Shown here in pieces: positions 12,158-22,037 of a stretch of 64,000 nt of DNA; position 1 is the first letter of the stretch, and each line of letters begins with the position of its first letter. The translations under genes and the position numbers were made by a program. The notes under the pieces are model-generated. The model saw only the letters and a program-made list of their open reading frames with translations. It was not told where the DNA came from and searched no databases. Location: contig JAJKFL010000011.1 in the NCBI GenBank assembly GCA_021186555.1, positions 39,098,995-39,162,994 of the forward strand. Direction: 5' to 3'. Source of the stretch: Reticulitermes speratus. Taxonomy: Eukaryota > Arthropoda > Insecta > Blattodea > Rhinotermitidae.

Positions 12158-12410
12158 TTCCTCCTACATGTTTCGGCCCATAAAGACCCTCTTCGGGAGA
12201 ATTTAGTTACAAAGGCATACATTTGTGATTACATTTTGTCAAAGATAAATGTTATATTGTTCACAACCTTGCATTATCAACTGATCACACATTTGTTTAG
12301 CCAACAAAATACACACGTTTTATTACGTCATACAACTTCTTTCTACAATAAAATTAATCCAACATGTTTCAGTTCTCGAACGGAATCATCTTCAGGGTTT
12401 TAAACCTTCA
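12158..12410 (-). other. Two hammerhead-like motifs in a row (- strand)
   Basis: Read on the - strand, about 12207-12158 gives TTCTCC, CCGAAGA, a GGG...CCC-type hairpin, GAAACATGTA, GGAGGAA. About 12403-12352 gives AACC, CTGAAGA, hairpin TTC...GAA, GAAACATGTT, GGATT. Both keep the GAAACATGT segment; the first has one core change (CCGAAGA). They lie about 190 bp apart in the same orientation, as in tandem terminal repeats of Penelope-like elements, although no reverse transcriptase is seen. Confidence 0.5.
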
Positions 12411-13170
12411 TTTTACACATATTTATAACATAACAAAAAATTGGCACATACTAAAATTTAAACATATAACAATTAGATTATCTCTGTAGTTCTAAGTAGT
12501 TCCGCTGCGTGTCAGGACTTTCGTTGTCTGTGGAAGTCTTCCTCAGAACATTGTAACAGATATATATTTTAGCAACACTTTATCATTTCTTATGACAGAA
12601 ATAGATGCAGTTTCCGAAACGTCGCTTTTGCTTTTGTAACGCTAAAACGATGGACAAGGGCGCAGCATGCGAGGTATGCATCAAGCATAGAAATAGTTTG
12701 CAAAATATGCAGCGCGCTGTAGATGGCAGTCAGCGTTTCGCCCGGTCCTTCCGGCATTAGTTTCAGACTTGCATATCCCGTTTCCCCTCTCCTTCATACA
12801 TGTATGTGTGCCGTGAGATGGCTGGTGACGTGTAATTAAAGTTTCTTATTGATTCTGACTCTGCACACAAGCCGAGCCTCAAGATTACATTTAGGTTTGC
12901 TTCCTGGAGTGTAACAGGCCGCCATTGTGATCTAAAGCCTCACGAAACTTCGTCCAAACCACACAGTGGGTTTCGCCTTACAAGCAGCTCCTAATATGCG
13001 GGATCTTCTGATATTGTAAAAACTTAAGGCGATTGTCTTGTCTAAGTTCTTACTGCAGTGTAACTGGAGCTGTGATTGGCTGGAATGTGTGACGTAGGCA
13101 ACAAGTCTCATAACTCAGTAGTACAGAATAATAAGAGGATTTCTTAACAATCTCGTGAAAATTTATGGGT
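12411..13170. other. Gene-free stretch
   Basis: No coding sequence is supported. A fragment near 12610-12650 (CCGAAACGTCG, then ACGATGGACAAGG) resembles part of the 62.4-62.7 kb foldback. Confidence 0.4.
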
Positions 13171-13678
13171 TTTATTTACACCGGGTGCGCGTAAAGCCCC
13201 TATATGTTTTATATACACAGGGTGCGCGTAAAGCCCCTATATGGTTTATATACACAGGGTGCGCGTAAAGCCCCTATATGTTTTATATACACAGGTGCGC
13301 GTAAAGTCCCTATATGTTTTATATACACATGTTGCGCGTAAAGCCCCTATATGGTTTATATACACAGGGTGCGCGTAAAGCCCCTATATGTTTTATATAC
13401 ACAGGGTGCACGTAAAGACCTATATGTTTCATATACACAGGGTGCGCGTAAAGCCCCTATATGGTTTATATACACAGGGTGCGTGTAAAGCCCCTATATG
13501 GATAATATACACAGGGTGCGCGTAAAGCCCCTATATGGTTTATATACACAGGGTGCGTGTAAAGTCCCTATATGGATAATATACACAGGGTGCACGTAAA
13601 GCCCCTATATGGATAATATACAAAGGGTGCGCGTAAAGTCCCTATATGTTTATATACACAGGGCACGCGTAAAGTACC
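13171..13678. repeat. 37-bp minisatellite, about 14 copies
   Basis: The unit contains ACAGGGTGCGCGTAAAGCCC followed by CTATATGKTTTATATAC. Copies vary (GTGT or GCGC, GGTTTA or GGATAA). The following unique sequence at about 14039-14051 again shows TTATATACACAGG, a stray unit edge. Confidence 0.95.
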
Positions 13679-14044
13679 TGTTTTTTAAAATAAGATTGTT
13701 GGACTTGTTCTTGTCTTTTTGAGTGCACAATTGACAATACGGGACAGGGGCATGTGTCACTGATCTTCTAGTATAAGGGAGAAACAAGGGAAGAATCTTA
13801 AAGACAATTTGATAACCCCGAAACTACGTTCACATTCATTGTGTGATTTGCACAGTAACAGATAAAACAGGGACTTTCTGGATACGCTGTATGTCACAAG
13901 CATTAGGAGATCAGACAATATGAGAAGTGTGGTTTGGAGGTTCGAGATTTATATTACGATTTGGACATGCGGTGAGGTGGTTAAGTAGCGACGTTGCTAC
14001 CAGCGCTGACTTCTATCGTACATAACGGTACGTTAGTCTTTTAT

Positions 14045-14175
14045 ATACACAGGTGTTAGTTGCCGCTTCCTGTTGGCTCATTTATTAACATAACCCACTC
14101 AGCCGCCAACACGCACGGTGGAGTAACGACGGGAAGTGACGAACGATAGTTGCCAGATAAAATAATGACCCTGTA
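14045..14175. mobile_element. Mariner-like MITE remnant
   Basis: The right end (TTGCCAGATAAAATAATGAC, CCTG, then TA) matches the right end of the palindromic MITE at 48195-48317. The inner segment CGGGAAGTGACGAACGATAG is partly mirrored by CCGCTTCCTG near 14063. The left end is eroded. Confidence 0.5.
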
Positions 14176-14597
14176 TACGGTTGCTCGTTCAGTGTTTTTA
14201 TCCCTCGCACAGTTGACGATCGGAAATGTCGTCAGCAGTGTCACGTGTCCGAATTGCACAAATGAAAAAATGGGAAGGAAAATGTACTCCGTGAGTCGTA
14301 AAGCAGAGATGACGAACTGAAGGTCTTCAGTTCCGCCGCTGGATACAAATGGCGCTGCTAGTCGGAAGTAAAGCTTGTCGACCCAGCGTTCCCGTTTTCC
14401 CTCGCGGCCAGCACACTTCGTTAGGTAATTCACAGCCATCTCCTTTTGAATAACAAACGCGCAGTTATTCTAAAGCTTCGTGGTTTTCGCTTGTGTTTTT
14501 TTTTAAATCAAATCCTTCCGCCGTATGCAGAATGCCTCGAAATTTCAATCCCTTCTGCTGATTTGAATCCAACTAAACTGAGCTATGTAAAGAGTTA

Positions 14598-15105
14598 ACT
14601 AACTAACTAACTAACTAACTCCATATAGCACAGTCCTTCTTGAGAAGCTAACAGGTCGTCAGCTAGTCAAGAAATTCCCCGCGTTTTATGGAACCCGAAG
14701 GTTCATTACCGCACTCACAACAGCCCGCCACCTGTCCCTATCCTGAGCCATATCAATCCAGTCCATGCCCCCCATCCCACTTCTTGAAGATCCATTTTAA
14801 TATTATCCTCCCATCTACGCCTGGGTCTTCCAAGTGGTCTCCTTCCCTCAGGTCTCCCCACCAAAATCCTGTATGCACCTCTCCCCTCACCCATACGTGC
14901 TACATGCCCCGCCCACCTCATTATTCTTGATTTGATCACCCGAATAATATTTGGTGATCAGTACAGATAATTAAGTTCCTCGTTATGTAGTCTTCTCCAT
15001 TCCCCTGTTACTCCGTCCCTCTTAGACCCAAATATCCCCCTCAGCACCCTATTCTCGAACACCCTCAGCCTATGTTCCTCCCTCAGGATGGTACAAAACT
15101 GAGGT
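14598..15105 (-). mobile_element. Non-LTR retrotransposon 3' end (ORF2 C-terminus, 3' UTR, TTAG tail)
   Basis: Read on the - strand, the order is the C-terminal tail of a reverse-transcriptase polyprotein, a short 3' UTR and a (TTAG)n tail (seen on + as AACTAACTAAC at 14598-14622). The protein shows [37 protein letters not shown] and [19 protein letters not shown], a signature common in insect CR1/Jockey-type non-LTR elements. A frameshift follows DLQEVGWG (the expected continuation WIDLAQDRD is out of frame), so it is dead. Only the 3' end is present, as usual for 5'-truncated insertions. Confidence 0.85.
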
Positions 15106-15149
15106 AAAATAAATTACACGTATATAAAGAAAGATGAGAATAAGTACAA

Positions 15150-15312
15150 TAAGCGTGACAAACAAACAAACAAACAAACTAACTAACTAACTAACTAACT
15201 ACCAATGCCTTGGAGCGATCCTGCTAGAAAGGCAGGCAGGCTGCCAGCTGGTTTACAAATTCCCGCCGTTTATGCCAAACGAAAGTTTATCGTCATGTCA
15301 ACAGATTGCATT
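15150..15312 (-). mobile_element. Second, more diverged retroelement 3' end
   Basis: AACTAACTAACTAAC (15177-15200) is followed by a stretch aligning to the 3' UTR and stop region of the copy at 14.6 kb: ATCCTGCTAGAAAGGCAGGC, GCCAGCTGGTTTACAAATTC, CCGCCGTTTATG. The protein part is lost. It lies directly beyond the first copy in the same orientation. Confidence 0.55.
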
Positions 15313-15334
15313 GCCGGCCCTAACAAGGGCCAAA

Positions 15335-15435
15335 TTAGATCTGCGCTCTTCTGGGATATTACGCGGCGTCGTGTGGTAATTGTTTACCGACGTTTCGGGA
15401 CGTGAAGATGGGACCGACAGATCTTATCAACATCG
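15335..15435 (-). other. Hammerhead-like relic shared with 44.15-44.24 kb
   Basis: CTCTTCTGGGATATTACGCG, GGTAATTGTTTACCGACGTT and TCGGGACGTGAAGATGGGAC match, in the opposite orientation, the segment at 44150-44240 (ACAACCCAGAAGAGCGAAGA). On the - strand it reads GTCCC, GAAACGTCGG, with the CTGANGA half decayed. Confidence 0.4.
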
Positions 15436-15504
15436 CGGCTGAAATCACGGACCAAATTTATTCTATCCAACCATCAAACCCTTATATTTAAGATCTATTG
15501 TAGT

Positions 15505-15560
15505 ACAATAGGACCTCGATTTAACGGACTTCGGATTTAACGGACATAAAAATTTCTGTC
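15505..15560 (+). mobile_element. Pogo/Tigger-like terminal sequence
   Basis: AATAGGACCTCGATTTAACG and GGACTTCGGATTTAACGGAC resemble the terminal repeats of pogo/Tigger elements (CAGT-G-AACCTCG...). The other end is not found, and 15560-16085 holds no transposase frame. Confidence 0.5.
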
Positions 15561-16085
15561 CTGAAGGAAAAGTTTAGACATTTTTTTTTATTCGCGAATA
15601 GAGAGTGTTGGAAAAACTACAGTAGTTTCATTTTACAGTTTGTGACGTGTTTAATTAAGATAAAGTTTGGTTCCTGTCGTAAATATATTTTTGTATTTGT
15701 AACAGTTGTTTTAGTGACGTGTATAAATTGCTGAATGTACATTATAATAATATTTTATCAGATTGCTTTGCGTGTTCTGAAAAGGTATGAAGCAGTTGAT
15801 ACATCTTCGTACACTGTCGGCAGATGCGTTTTAATGTTGCCTGCTTCTATTTCCGGACGGTACCAAGCCTTACTCGTATTCTCAGACCCCTTCCCATGTG
15901 TAGGATCAGTAATTCGTGCCACACCATGTAGAGCGCGCCGTCTTAGCTCCGAGCCCAGATTAGGATTGCAAGAGGCAGGGAGCGAGCTGTAAGCTGTAAC
16001 TGCTGATACTTTGTACAGGTCTAGCGGTGACCTGCTGCTGCAGTGGTCGGTTTTTGTTTTTGTTTTATTGTTTGCTTTTGTATAT
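15561..16085. other. Gene-free stretch
   Basis: Overlapping frames of 85 and 174 codons on opposite strands are not credible; the minus one runs out of the microsatellite. Could be the interior of the pogo-like relic, but no domain is seen. Confidence 0.35.
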
Positions 16086-16878
16086 ATTTGAAATGAATTA
16101 ATATGTATATATATATATATGTATATATATGTATGAATTCTATTTGTCAGGTACCGTAATTGAGATATCAACGTCACATGCTGAACGTACATACATATAT
16201 ATATATAAATACATATACACATACATACATACATACACACATACATACATACACACATACATACATACACACATACATACATACATATTTACAGTAGAAC
16301 CTCGTACATACATACATACGTACATATATACATACATACATACGTACATATATACATACATATATACATACGTACATATATATACATACATATATATACA
16401 TACGTATATACACACATACATACACACATATTTACAGTAGAACCTCGTACATACATACATACGTACATATATACATACATATATACATACGTACATATAT
16501 ACATACATATATACATACGTACATACATACATACGTACATATATACATACATATATACATACGTACATATATACATACATACGTACATATATACATACGT
16601 ACATACATACATACACACATATTTACAGTAGAACCTCGTACATACATACATACGTACATATATACATACATATATACATACGTACATATATACATACATA
16701 CATACATACGTACATGCATACATACATATATACATACATACGCACATACATACATACGTACATGCATACATACATATATACATACATACGCACATACATA
16801 CATACATACATACGTACATACATACATACATATGTACATACATACATACGTACATATATACATACGTACATACATACA

Positions 16879-16909
<31 letters not shown>

Positions 16910-17366
16910 GTACAGTAGAACCTCGTACATACATACATACGTACATGCATACATACATATATACATACATACGCACATACATACATACATACATACGTAC
17001 ATACATACATACATATATACATACATACATACGTACGTACATATATACATACACACATACATACATACACACATACATACATACATACATACATACATAC
17101 ATACATACGTACATACATACATATATACATACATACATACGTACGTACATATATACATACACACATACATACATACACACATACATACATACATACATAC
17201 ATACGCACATACATACACACACATTCACATACATACACACATACATACATACACACATACATACATACATACATACATACATACACACATACATACATAC
17301 ATACATACATACACACATATATACATACATACATACACACATACATACATACATACATACATACAC

Positions 17367-17399
<33 letters not shown>
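16086..17399. repeat. (ACAT)n microsatellite block with embedded transposon-end stubs
   Basis: About 1.2 kb of CATA/CGTA/CACA tetranucleotides, preceded by (TA)n at 16105-16130. Four copies of ACAGTAGAACCTCGTA are spaced through it (CAGTAG at 16292, 16435, 16626 and 16913), identical to the start of the pogo-like element that begins at 17400. Very long frames (YVCM or HTYI repeats) on both strands are repeat artefacts. Confidence 0.95.
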
Positions 17400-18580
17400 C
17401 AGTAGAACCTCGATTATCCGAAATAAAGGGGGCGGACCTGATTTCGGATAAGCAATATTTCGGATAATTCGAAAATTCGGCTTGACGTGATAAGGTGCAA
17501 TAAAAATAACATACATTCACAAACACGTCTTATGTTAATAAAGTTTATGGCACAACAAAGTGTACGATATTTACAGGTACAGTCTGCACAACAAACTGTA
17601 CGATATTTACAGGTACAGTCAGCACACGTCAACTTTACACAACAAACTGTACGATATTTACAGGTACAGTCAGCACAACAAAGTGTACGATATTTACAGG
17701 TACAGTCAGCACAACAAAGTGTACGATATTTACAGGTACAGTCAGCACACGTCAACTTTACACAACAAACTGTACGATATTTACAGGTACAGTCAGCACA
17801 ACAAAGTGTACGATATTTACAGGTACAGTCAGCACAACAAAGTGTACGGTATTTACAGGTACAGTCAGCACAACAAACTGTACGATATTTACAGGTACAG
17901 TCAGCACAACAAAGTGTACGATATTTACAGGTACAGTCAGCACAACAAAGTACGATATTTACAGGTACAGTCAGCACAACAAAGTGTACGATATTTACAG
18001 GTACAGTCAGCACAACAAACTGTACGATATTTACAGGTACAGTCAGCACAACAAAGTGTACGATATTTACAGGTACAGTCAGCACAACAAAGTGTACGAT
18101 ATTTACAGGTACAGTCAGCACAACAAAGTGTACGATATTTACAGGTACAGTCTGCACAACAAACTGTACGATATTTACAGGTACAGTCAGCACACGTCAA
18201 CTTTACACAACAAACTGTACGATATTTACAGGTACAGTCAGCACACGTCAACTTTACACAACAAACTGTACGATATTTACAGGTACAGTCAGCACAACAA
18301 AGTGTACGATATTTACAGGTACAGTCAGCACAACAAAGTGTACGATATTTACAGGTACAGTCAGCACAACAAAGTGTACGATATTTACAGGTACAGTCAG
18401 CACAACAAAGTGTACGATATTTACAGGTACAGTCAGCACACGTCAACTTTTGACAGCAAACTGACGGCGAGAGGCTCAGAGGTGTCTCGCGGCAGACAGT
18501 TACGGGAATCGCGTAAAAAAAGGCGTTTTGGTTAACCCAAGTTTCGGTTAAGCGAAGTTCGGATAATCGCGGTTCTACTT
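17400..18580. mobile_element. Pogo/Tigger-like MITE carrying a 36-bp minisatellite
   Basis: Terminal inverted repeats are CAGTAGAACCTCGATTATCC at the left and GGATAATCGCGGTTCTACT at the right, with TA on both outer sides (17398-17399 and 18580-18581), as for pogo/Tigger elements. More copies of TTCGGATAA / TTCGGTTAAGCGAA lie just inside both ends. The interior, 17550-18455, is mostly a 36-bp tandem array. No transposase is encoded, so it would need one in trans. It is inserted at the edge of the ACAT microsatellite. Confidence 0.85.
17550..18455. repeat. 36-bp minisatellite inside the pogo-like MITE, about 24 copies
   Basis: The unit contains TGTACGATATTTACAGGTAC and AGTCAGCACAACAAA. Four or five units carry the same 15-bp insertion (ACGTCAACTTTACAC), including the last. 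Because 36 and 15 are both multiples of three, 12-residue repeats (QQSVRYLQVQSA) stay open for up to 325 codons in several frames; I do not consider this a gene. Confidence 0.95.
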
Positions 18581-18584
18581 ATAT

Positions 18585-19756
18585 ACTTGCACGCACGCAC
18601 GCACGCAGTCACACACTTTGTATGACCTGTAAAAGTGTTCCGTACACTGAATTCGAAATGAGCTGTCAGTTTGACCTATTATCTTTTTTTTGTAAATTTG
18701 ACGTTGGTATGTTTAATTCTAAAGGATGTTTTTGTATGATCCTTCGGGAGCCTAGAATTTTAAAGTTGCTCCTAGATTGTAGGTAGATGTGTACACCCCT
18801 GCCACAAATAAATAAATAATTGCGGGTTGTATTTTAAATTTTCCTTTGGAGTAATAGTGTAAATGAACTGCTTTACGTGTTGTTACTGCTGTACAGTTCT
18901 AGTTGCTATATATCGTGACATTGATACGGCAATTAGCCACACCCCCGGGGTAAGAACGGGTATAGTTGTGCTAATTTCGAACAAACACGACAAACTTTAT
19001 AGACATTTTAAATAAGTGTCAAGATAAATTAAAGAAAGTCCTTAAGGGTTTTGTATATTATTTCGACTTGTGTTCAATAATGTACGAAGTTTGTATACTG
19101 TTTATAATACAGGTTCTTATCAAGTTTCCCGTTAATTATGGGGGTACAAAAGATACCCGATTCCCAGCAGCTGCTATTCTCATTTTTCTGGGGGGAAGGG
19201 GTTCAGAATCTCAAAATGCGTAATCTAATAGTCTAAGGCACAGAATTTGTTGTGCAAAACTTCCAAATGTGTGACAGATATCCGAATGATTTTTATGGGT
19301 ATACAAATCGTGTGTACTGTCAGCTGACAGTCATATTTGTGTATTTGTTCGGGCTTCATACACGGTATTATGAGGAAAATAATAAAATATTGGTGGTTCT
19401 GCATCATTATGAAGGCCTCAGACATAACAACAAAGACCTGTCTGTCTGTCTGTCTATGTGTCTGTCCTTCCGTTGTGTAAAACACAAAGCATCAGTAATG
19501 GCCCTGGGAATTCCGCAGGTCTTGTAACAATGCTGTGCTTCTTTTGCATTCGCCTCCCCATGTCACTACAGCCGAATGTTGTCAAGACGTTTGTCTTTAG
19601 ATCTGCTTACAGCGCCACTGCGTCAGTGCCACGCAGACTGCGTGAGTAGTCAGATTATAATTTAAAGTGTACTATCAGGCAAGTATATTGATGTCCGCGA
19701 AATGTAAGTTTTAAGATTCTTCTTTCAACATTACAGGCATTCAGATCATATGAATT
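18585..19756. other. Gene-free stretch
   Basis: A (GCAC)n tract at 18589-18607 and (TCTG)n at 19440-19455. Overlapping frames at 19225-19649 lack any recognisable feature. Confidence 0.4.
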
Positions 19757-19758
19757 AA

Positions 19759-20292
19759 ACCCTCTAAAGCCCAGTGGTTTCAATATGTACCACCAGGTTT
19801 AACATTCAACAAATCTACGTTCTGCCCACACAGTGTATTTATGTGTTTTGAGTGGATCTCAGAACAAACAGCGATTATTTCACTGTACAACATTAACTGA
19901 CTGGTTTGTATAACTGAGACGGAGTGTGTTTACTGCGCGGTACGGACTGTATTTATGTGTTTTGTGTGGATCTCAGAACAAACAGCGATTATTTCACTGT
20001 ACAACATTAACTGACTGGTTTGTATAACTGAGACGGAGTGTGTTTACTGCGCGGTACGGACTGTATTTATGTGTTTTGTGTGGATCTCAGAACAAACAGC
20101 GATTATTTCACTGTACAACATTAACTGACTGGTTTGTATAACTGAGACGGAGTGTGTTTACTGCGCGGTACGGACTGTATTTATGTGTTTTGTGTGGATC
20201 TCAGAACAAACAGCGATTATTTCACTGTACAACATTAACTGACTGGTTTGTATAACTGAGACGGAGTGTGTTTACTGCGCGGTACGAACTTA
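19759..20292 (+). mobile_element. 114-bp-array element, copy 3 (array 19828-20290)
   Basis: The left end ATTAAA|CCCTCTAAAGCCCAG is followed by GTACCACCAGGTTTAACATT and TCTACGTTCTGCCCACACAG, then four 114-bp units. The right flank is replaced directly by unrelated sequence (ACTTAAATTTAATAAG), so the 3' end is truncated. Confidence 0.85.
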
Positions 20293-21010
20293 AATTTAAT
20301 AAGCATTATGCTAATTTTTAAGAGAGCTAGTATACATTAATGTAACCAACCTTTCTATTTCCTGCAGCTGACCTCGTACGGAACTCCCCAACATTTTAAG
20401 CAGTTTACTCCGTACTCTTACCAATGTGTACGGTAGCGACGGCTGCTGAAGTGACATGTAAGTGTTGCGGTAGAGTTGCTGTAAGTGATTAGAATCCTCA
20501 CTCTCACTCTCTTGTGAAATACGTACACATTCATAAAGCATTGAGTTTAATTTTACAACATTTGTGGTTCGCGCAGTGTTTTCGCTGAACATTCAGTCTT
20601 CTGGTTGTTACGCCGTACCGACTGGTAAATAGTTACCGACGTTTCTAAGGGTCAAAACAGTATAAGATCTCTAAAAGATAAGGGCAGTGCGAGCCTCCGA
20701 AACTGAACGACACGCCCGGCAACACAGTCGCACATCCCAGAAGAATTTAACCTAAGCGACCGAATACTTAAGGTCACAATATACTTCTAAGTTATTGTGG
20801 GAAATGCCTGCAATATGCGGTTCCTAGTGCCTGCCCCATCTGTTTCTGCTATACCGGGTGTACTTGGCTCGGAGTACAGTACACAGCCCGGTGCATGCAG
20901 AGAGAATGCTGCTATTTATTGTGACCAGCTGGTAACAGTGACAAAGATACGTCATTCAGGTTTGCTGTTTTTATTTAGAATTTGTTTAACGACTCTATCT
21001 AAATTGCTTG
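20293..21010. other. Low-repeat stretch with a weak minus-strand frame (20311-20592)
   Basis: The 93-codon minus-strand frame has a balanced composition (LQQLYRNTYMSLQQPSLPYT, VRGQLQEIERLV) unlike the repeat-derived frames, and contains a donor-like GTAAGA. No domain is recognised and no partner exon is visible, so it is not called as a gene. Confidence 0.2.
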
Positions 21011-21268
21011 TTTTTTCAATGACTCGACACCCCTAGGGGGGCCTAGGCCGCCTCATTTTTCGAGGCTTCACGATCACACTCAGACACACCACACTCGGTA
21101 GGACTCCTCTTGACGAGTGATCAGCCCGTCGCAGAGACCTCTACCTGACAACACACAACACTCACAACAGACAGACATCCATGCCCTAGCTGGCATTCGA
21201 ACCCGCAATCCCAGCAAGCGTGCGGCCGCAGACCCACGCCTTAGACCGGCCGGCCACTGGGATCGGCT
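21011..21268 (-). mobile_element. tRNA-Leu-like SINE, copy a
   Basis: On the - strand: head CGATCCCAGTGGCCGGCCGG, TCTAAGGCGTGGGTCTGCGG, box B GGGTTCGAATGCC, a body with AGGTAGAGGTCTCTGCGACG and GAGGAGTCCTACCGAGTGTG, and an A-rich 3' end. The box A region (GGCCGNNCGGTCTAAGG) matches leucine-type tRNA heads. Transcription would be by RNA polymerase III; movement would need a LINE in trans. Confidence 0.88.
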
Positions 21269-21269
21269 G

Positions 21270-21621
21270 TACATTGCTTGATGTATGTAAAGTAGAATAG
21301 TAAGATTATTTTTCGGTGTTTGAAGATTGTGGTAGGAAGCGGTCGTGGCCTACTTAAGGCAGTATCCGAGAATTTAATTACCAAGACTGAAAGATGCAAC
21401 CTTATTGTAGTGAAGACAGCCGATCTTAAGGGCAGGAGGTTAATTGCTGAAGAGAACCTTTCGGTGATGTAATGGAGTGACGTACTGTATGACTAGTTAA
21501 GTTTTTGGCGCTGTTGGCCCTTTTACTAGTCATATATAGCTGTCATTTATTCAGTAAGCTATTTAATGTGTCAGTGAATTATTAAGCTCTTCGGCTAGGA
21601 TTTAATCGGATCCCAGAAGGC
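21270..21621. other. Gene-free stretch
   Basis: No coding sequence, repeat or RNA gene recognised. Confidence 0.4.
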
Positions 21622-21825
21622 GCGCAGTCTGAGGCTTATATTTATGGCCGCTCGCTTGCTGGGATTGCGGGTTCGAATACGTCCAGGGACATGGATATGT
21701 GTCCCTTGTGAATATTCTGTCTTTACAGTTAGAGGTCTCTGCACCTGACCGATCCCTCGTCCAGAGGAGTCCTACCGAGTGTGTGTGTCCACGAGTGTGA
21801 TCAAGTGCGGGAAAACACTCTGCTT
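21622..21825 (+). mobile_element. tRNA-Leu-like SINE, copy b (diverged)
   Basis: GCGCGCAGTCTGAGGCTTAT, GGGATTGCGGGTTCGAATAC and GAGGAGTCCTACCGAGTGTG align with the other copies, with many substitutions and a lost 3' end. It lies about 200 bp upstream of the receptor gene. Confidence 0.75.
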
Positions 21826-22037
21826 CTAAAATGACTATGTAGAAGAGATCATACTAAGAACGAAAGGCTAGGATTTGGTTGAAACCGTCTTATAATTAAC
21901 CTCTTAGGGAAGTTGCTTAACTCAATGCATTTTTGTACGTTTCATATTTCCAAAGCCTATTACTCTATTAATGTTCATTCACACTCATGCACATTTCCAT
22001 GTACTTTGCAGTGAACTCCCCAAGAAACTTCGCCTTT

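Noticed and set aside
14056-14439. 127-codon minus-strand frame with similarity to the frame at 48254-48529
   Set aside because: The shared part is the terminal repeat of a MITE, not a conserved protein.
16129-17526. Long frames of YVCM and HTYI repeats (up to 364 codons)
   Set aside because: They are direct translations of the ACAT microsatellite on both strands, with no unique sequence of coding character.
17487-18535. Frames of 183-325 codons with 12-residue repeats
   Set aside because: The 36-bp unit and its 15-bp insertion are multiples of three without stops, so several frames and both strands are open at once.
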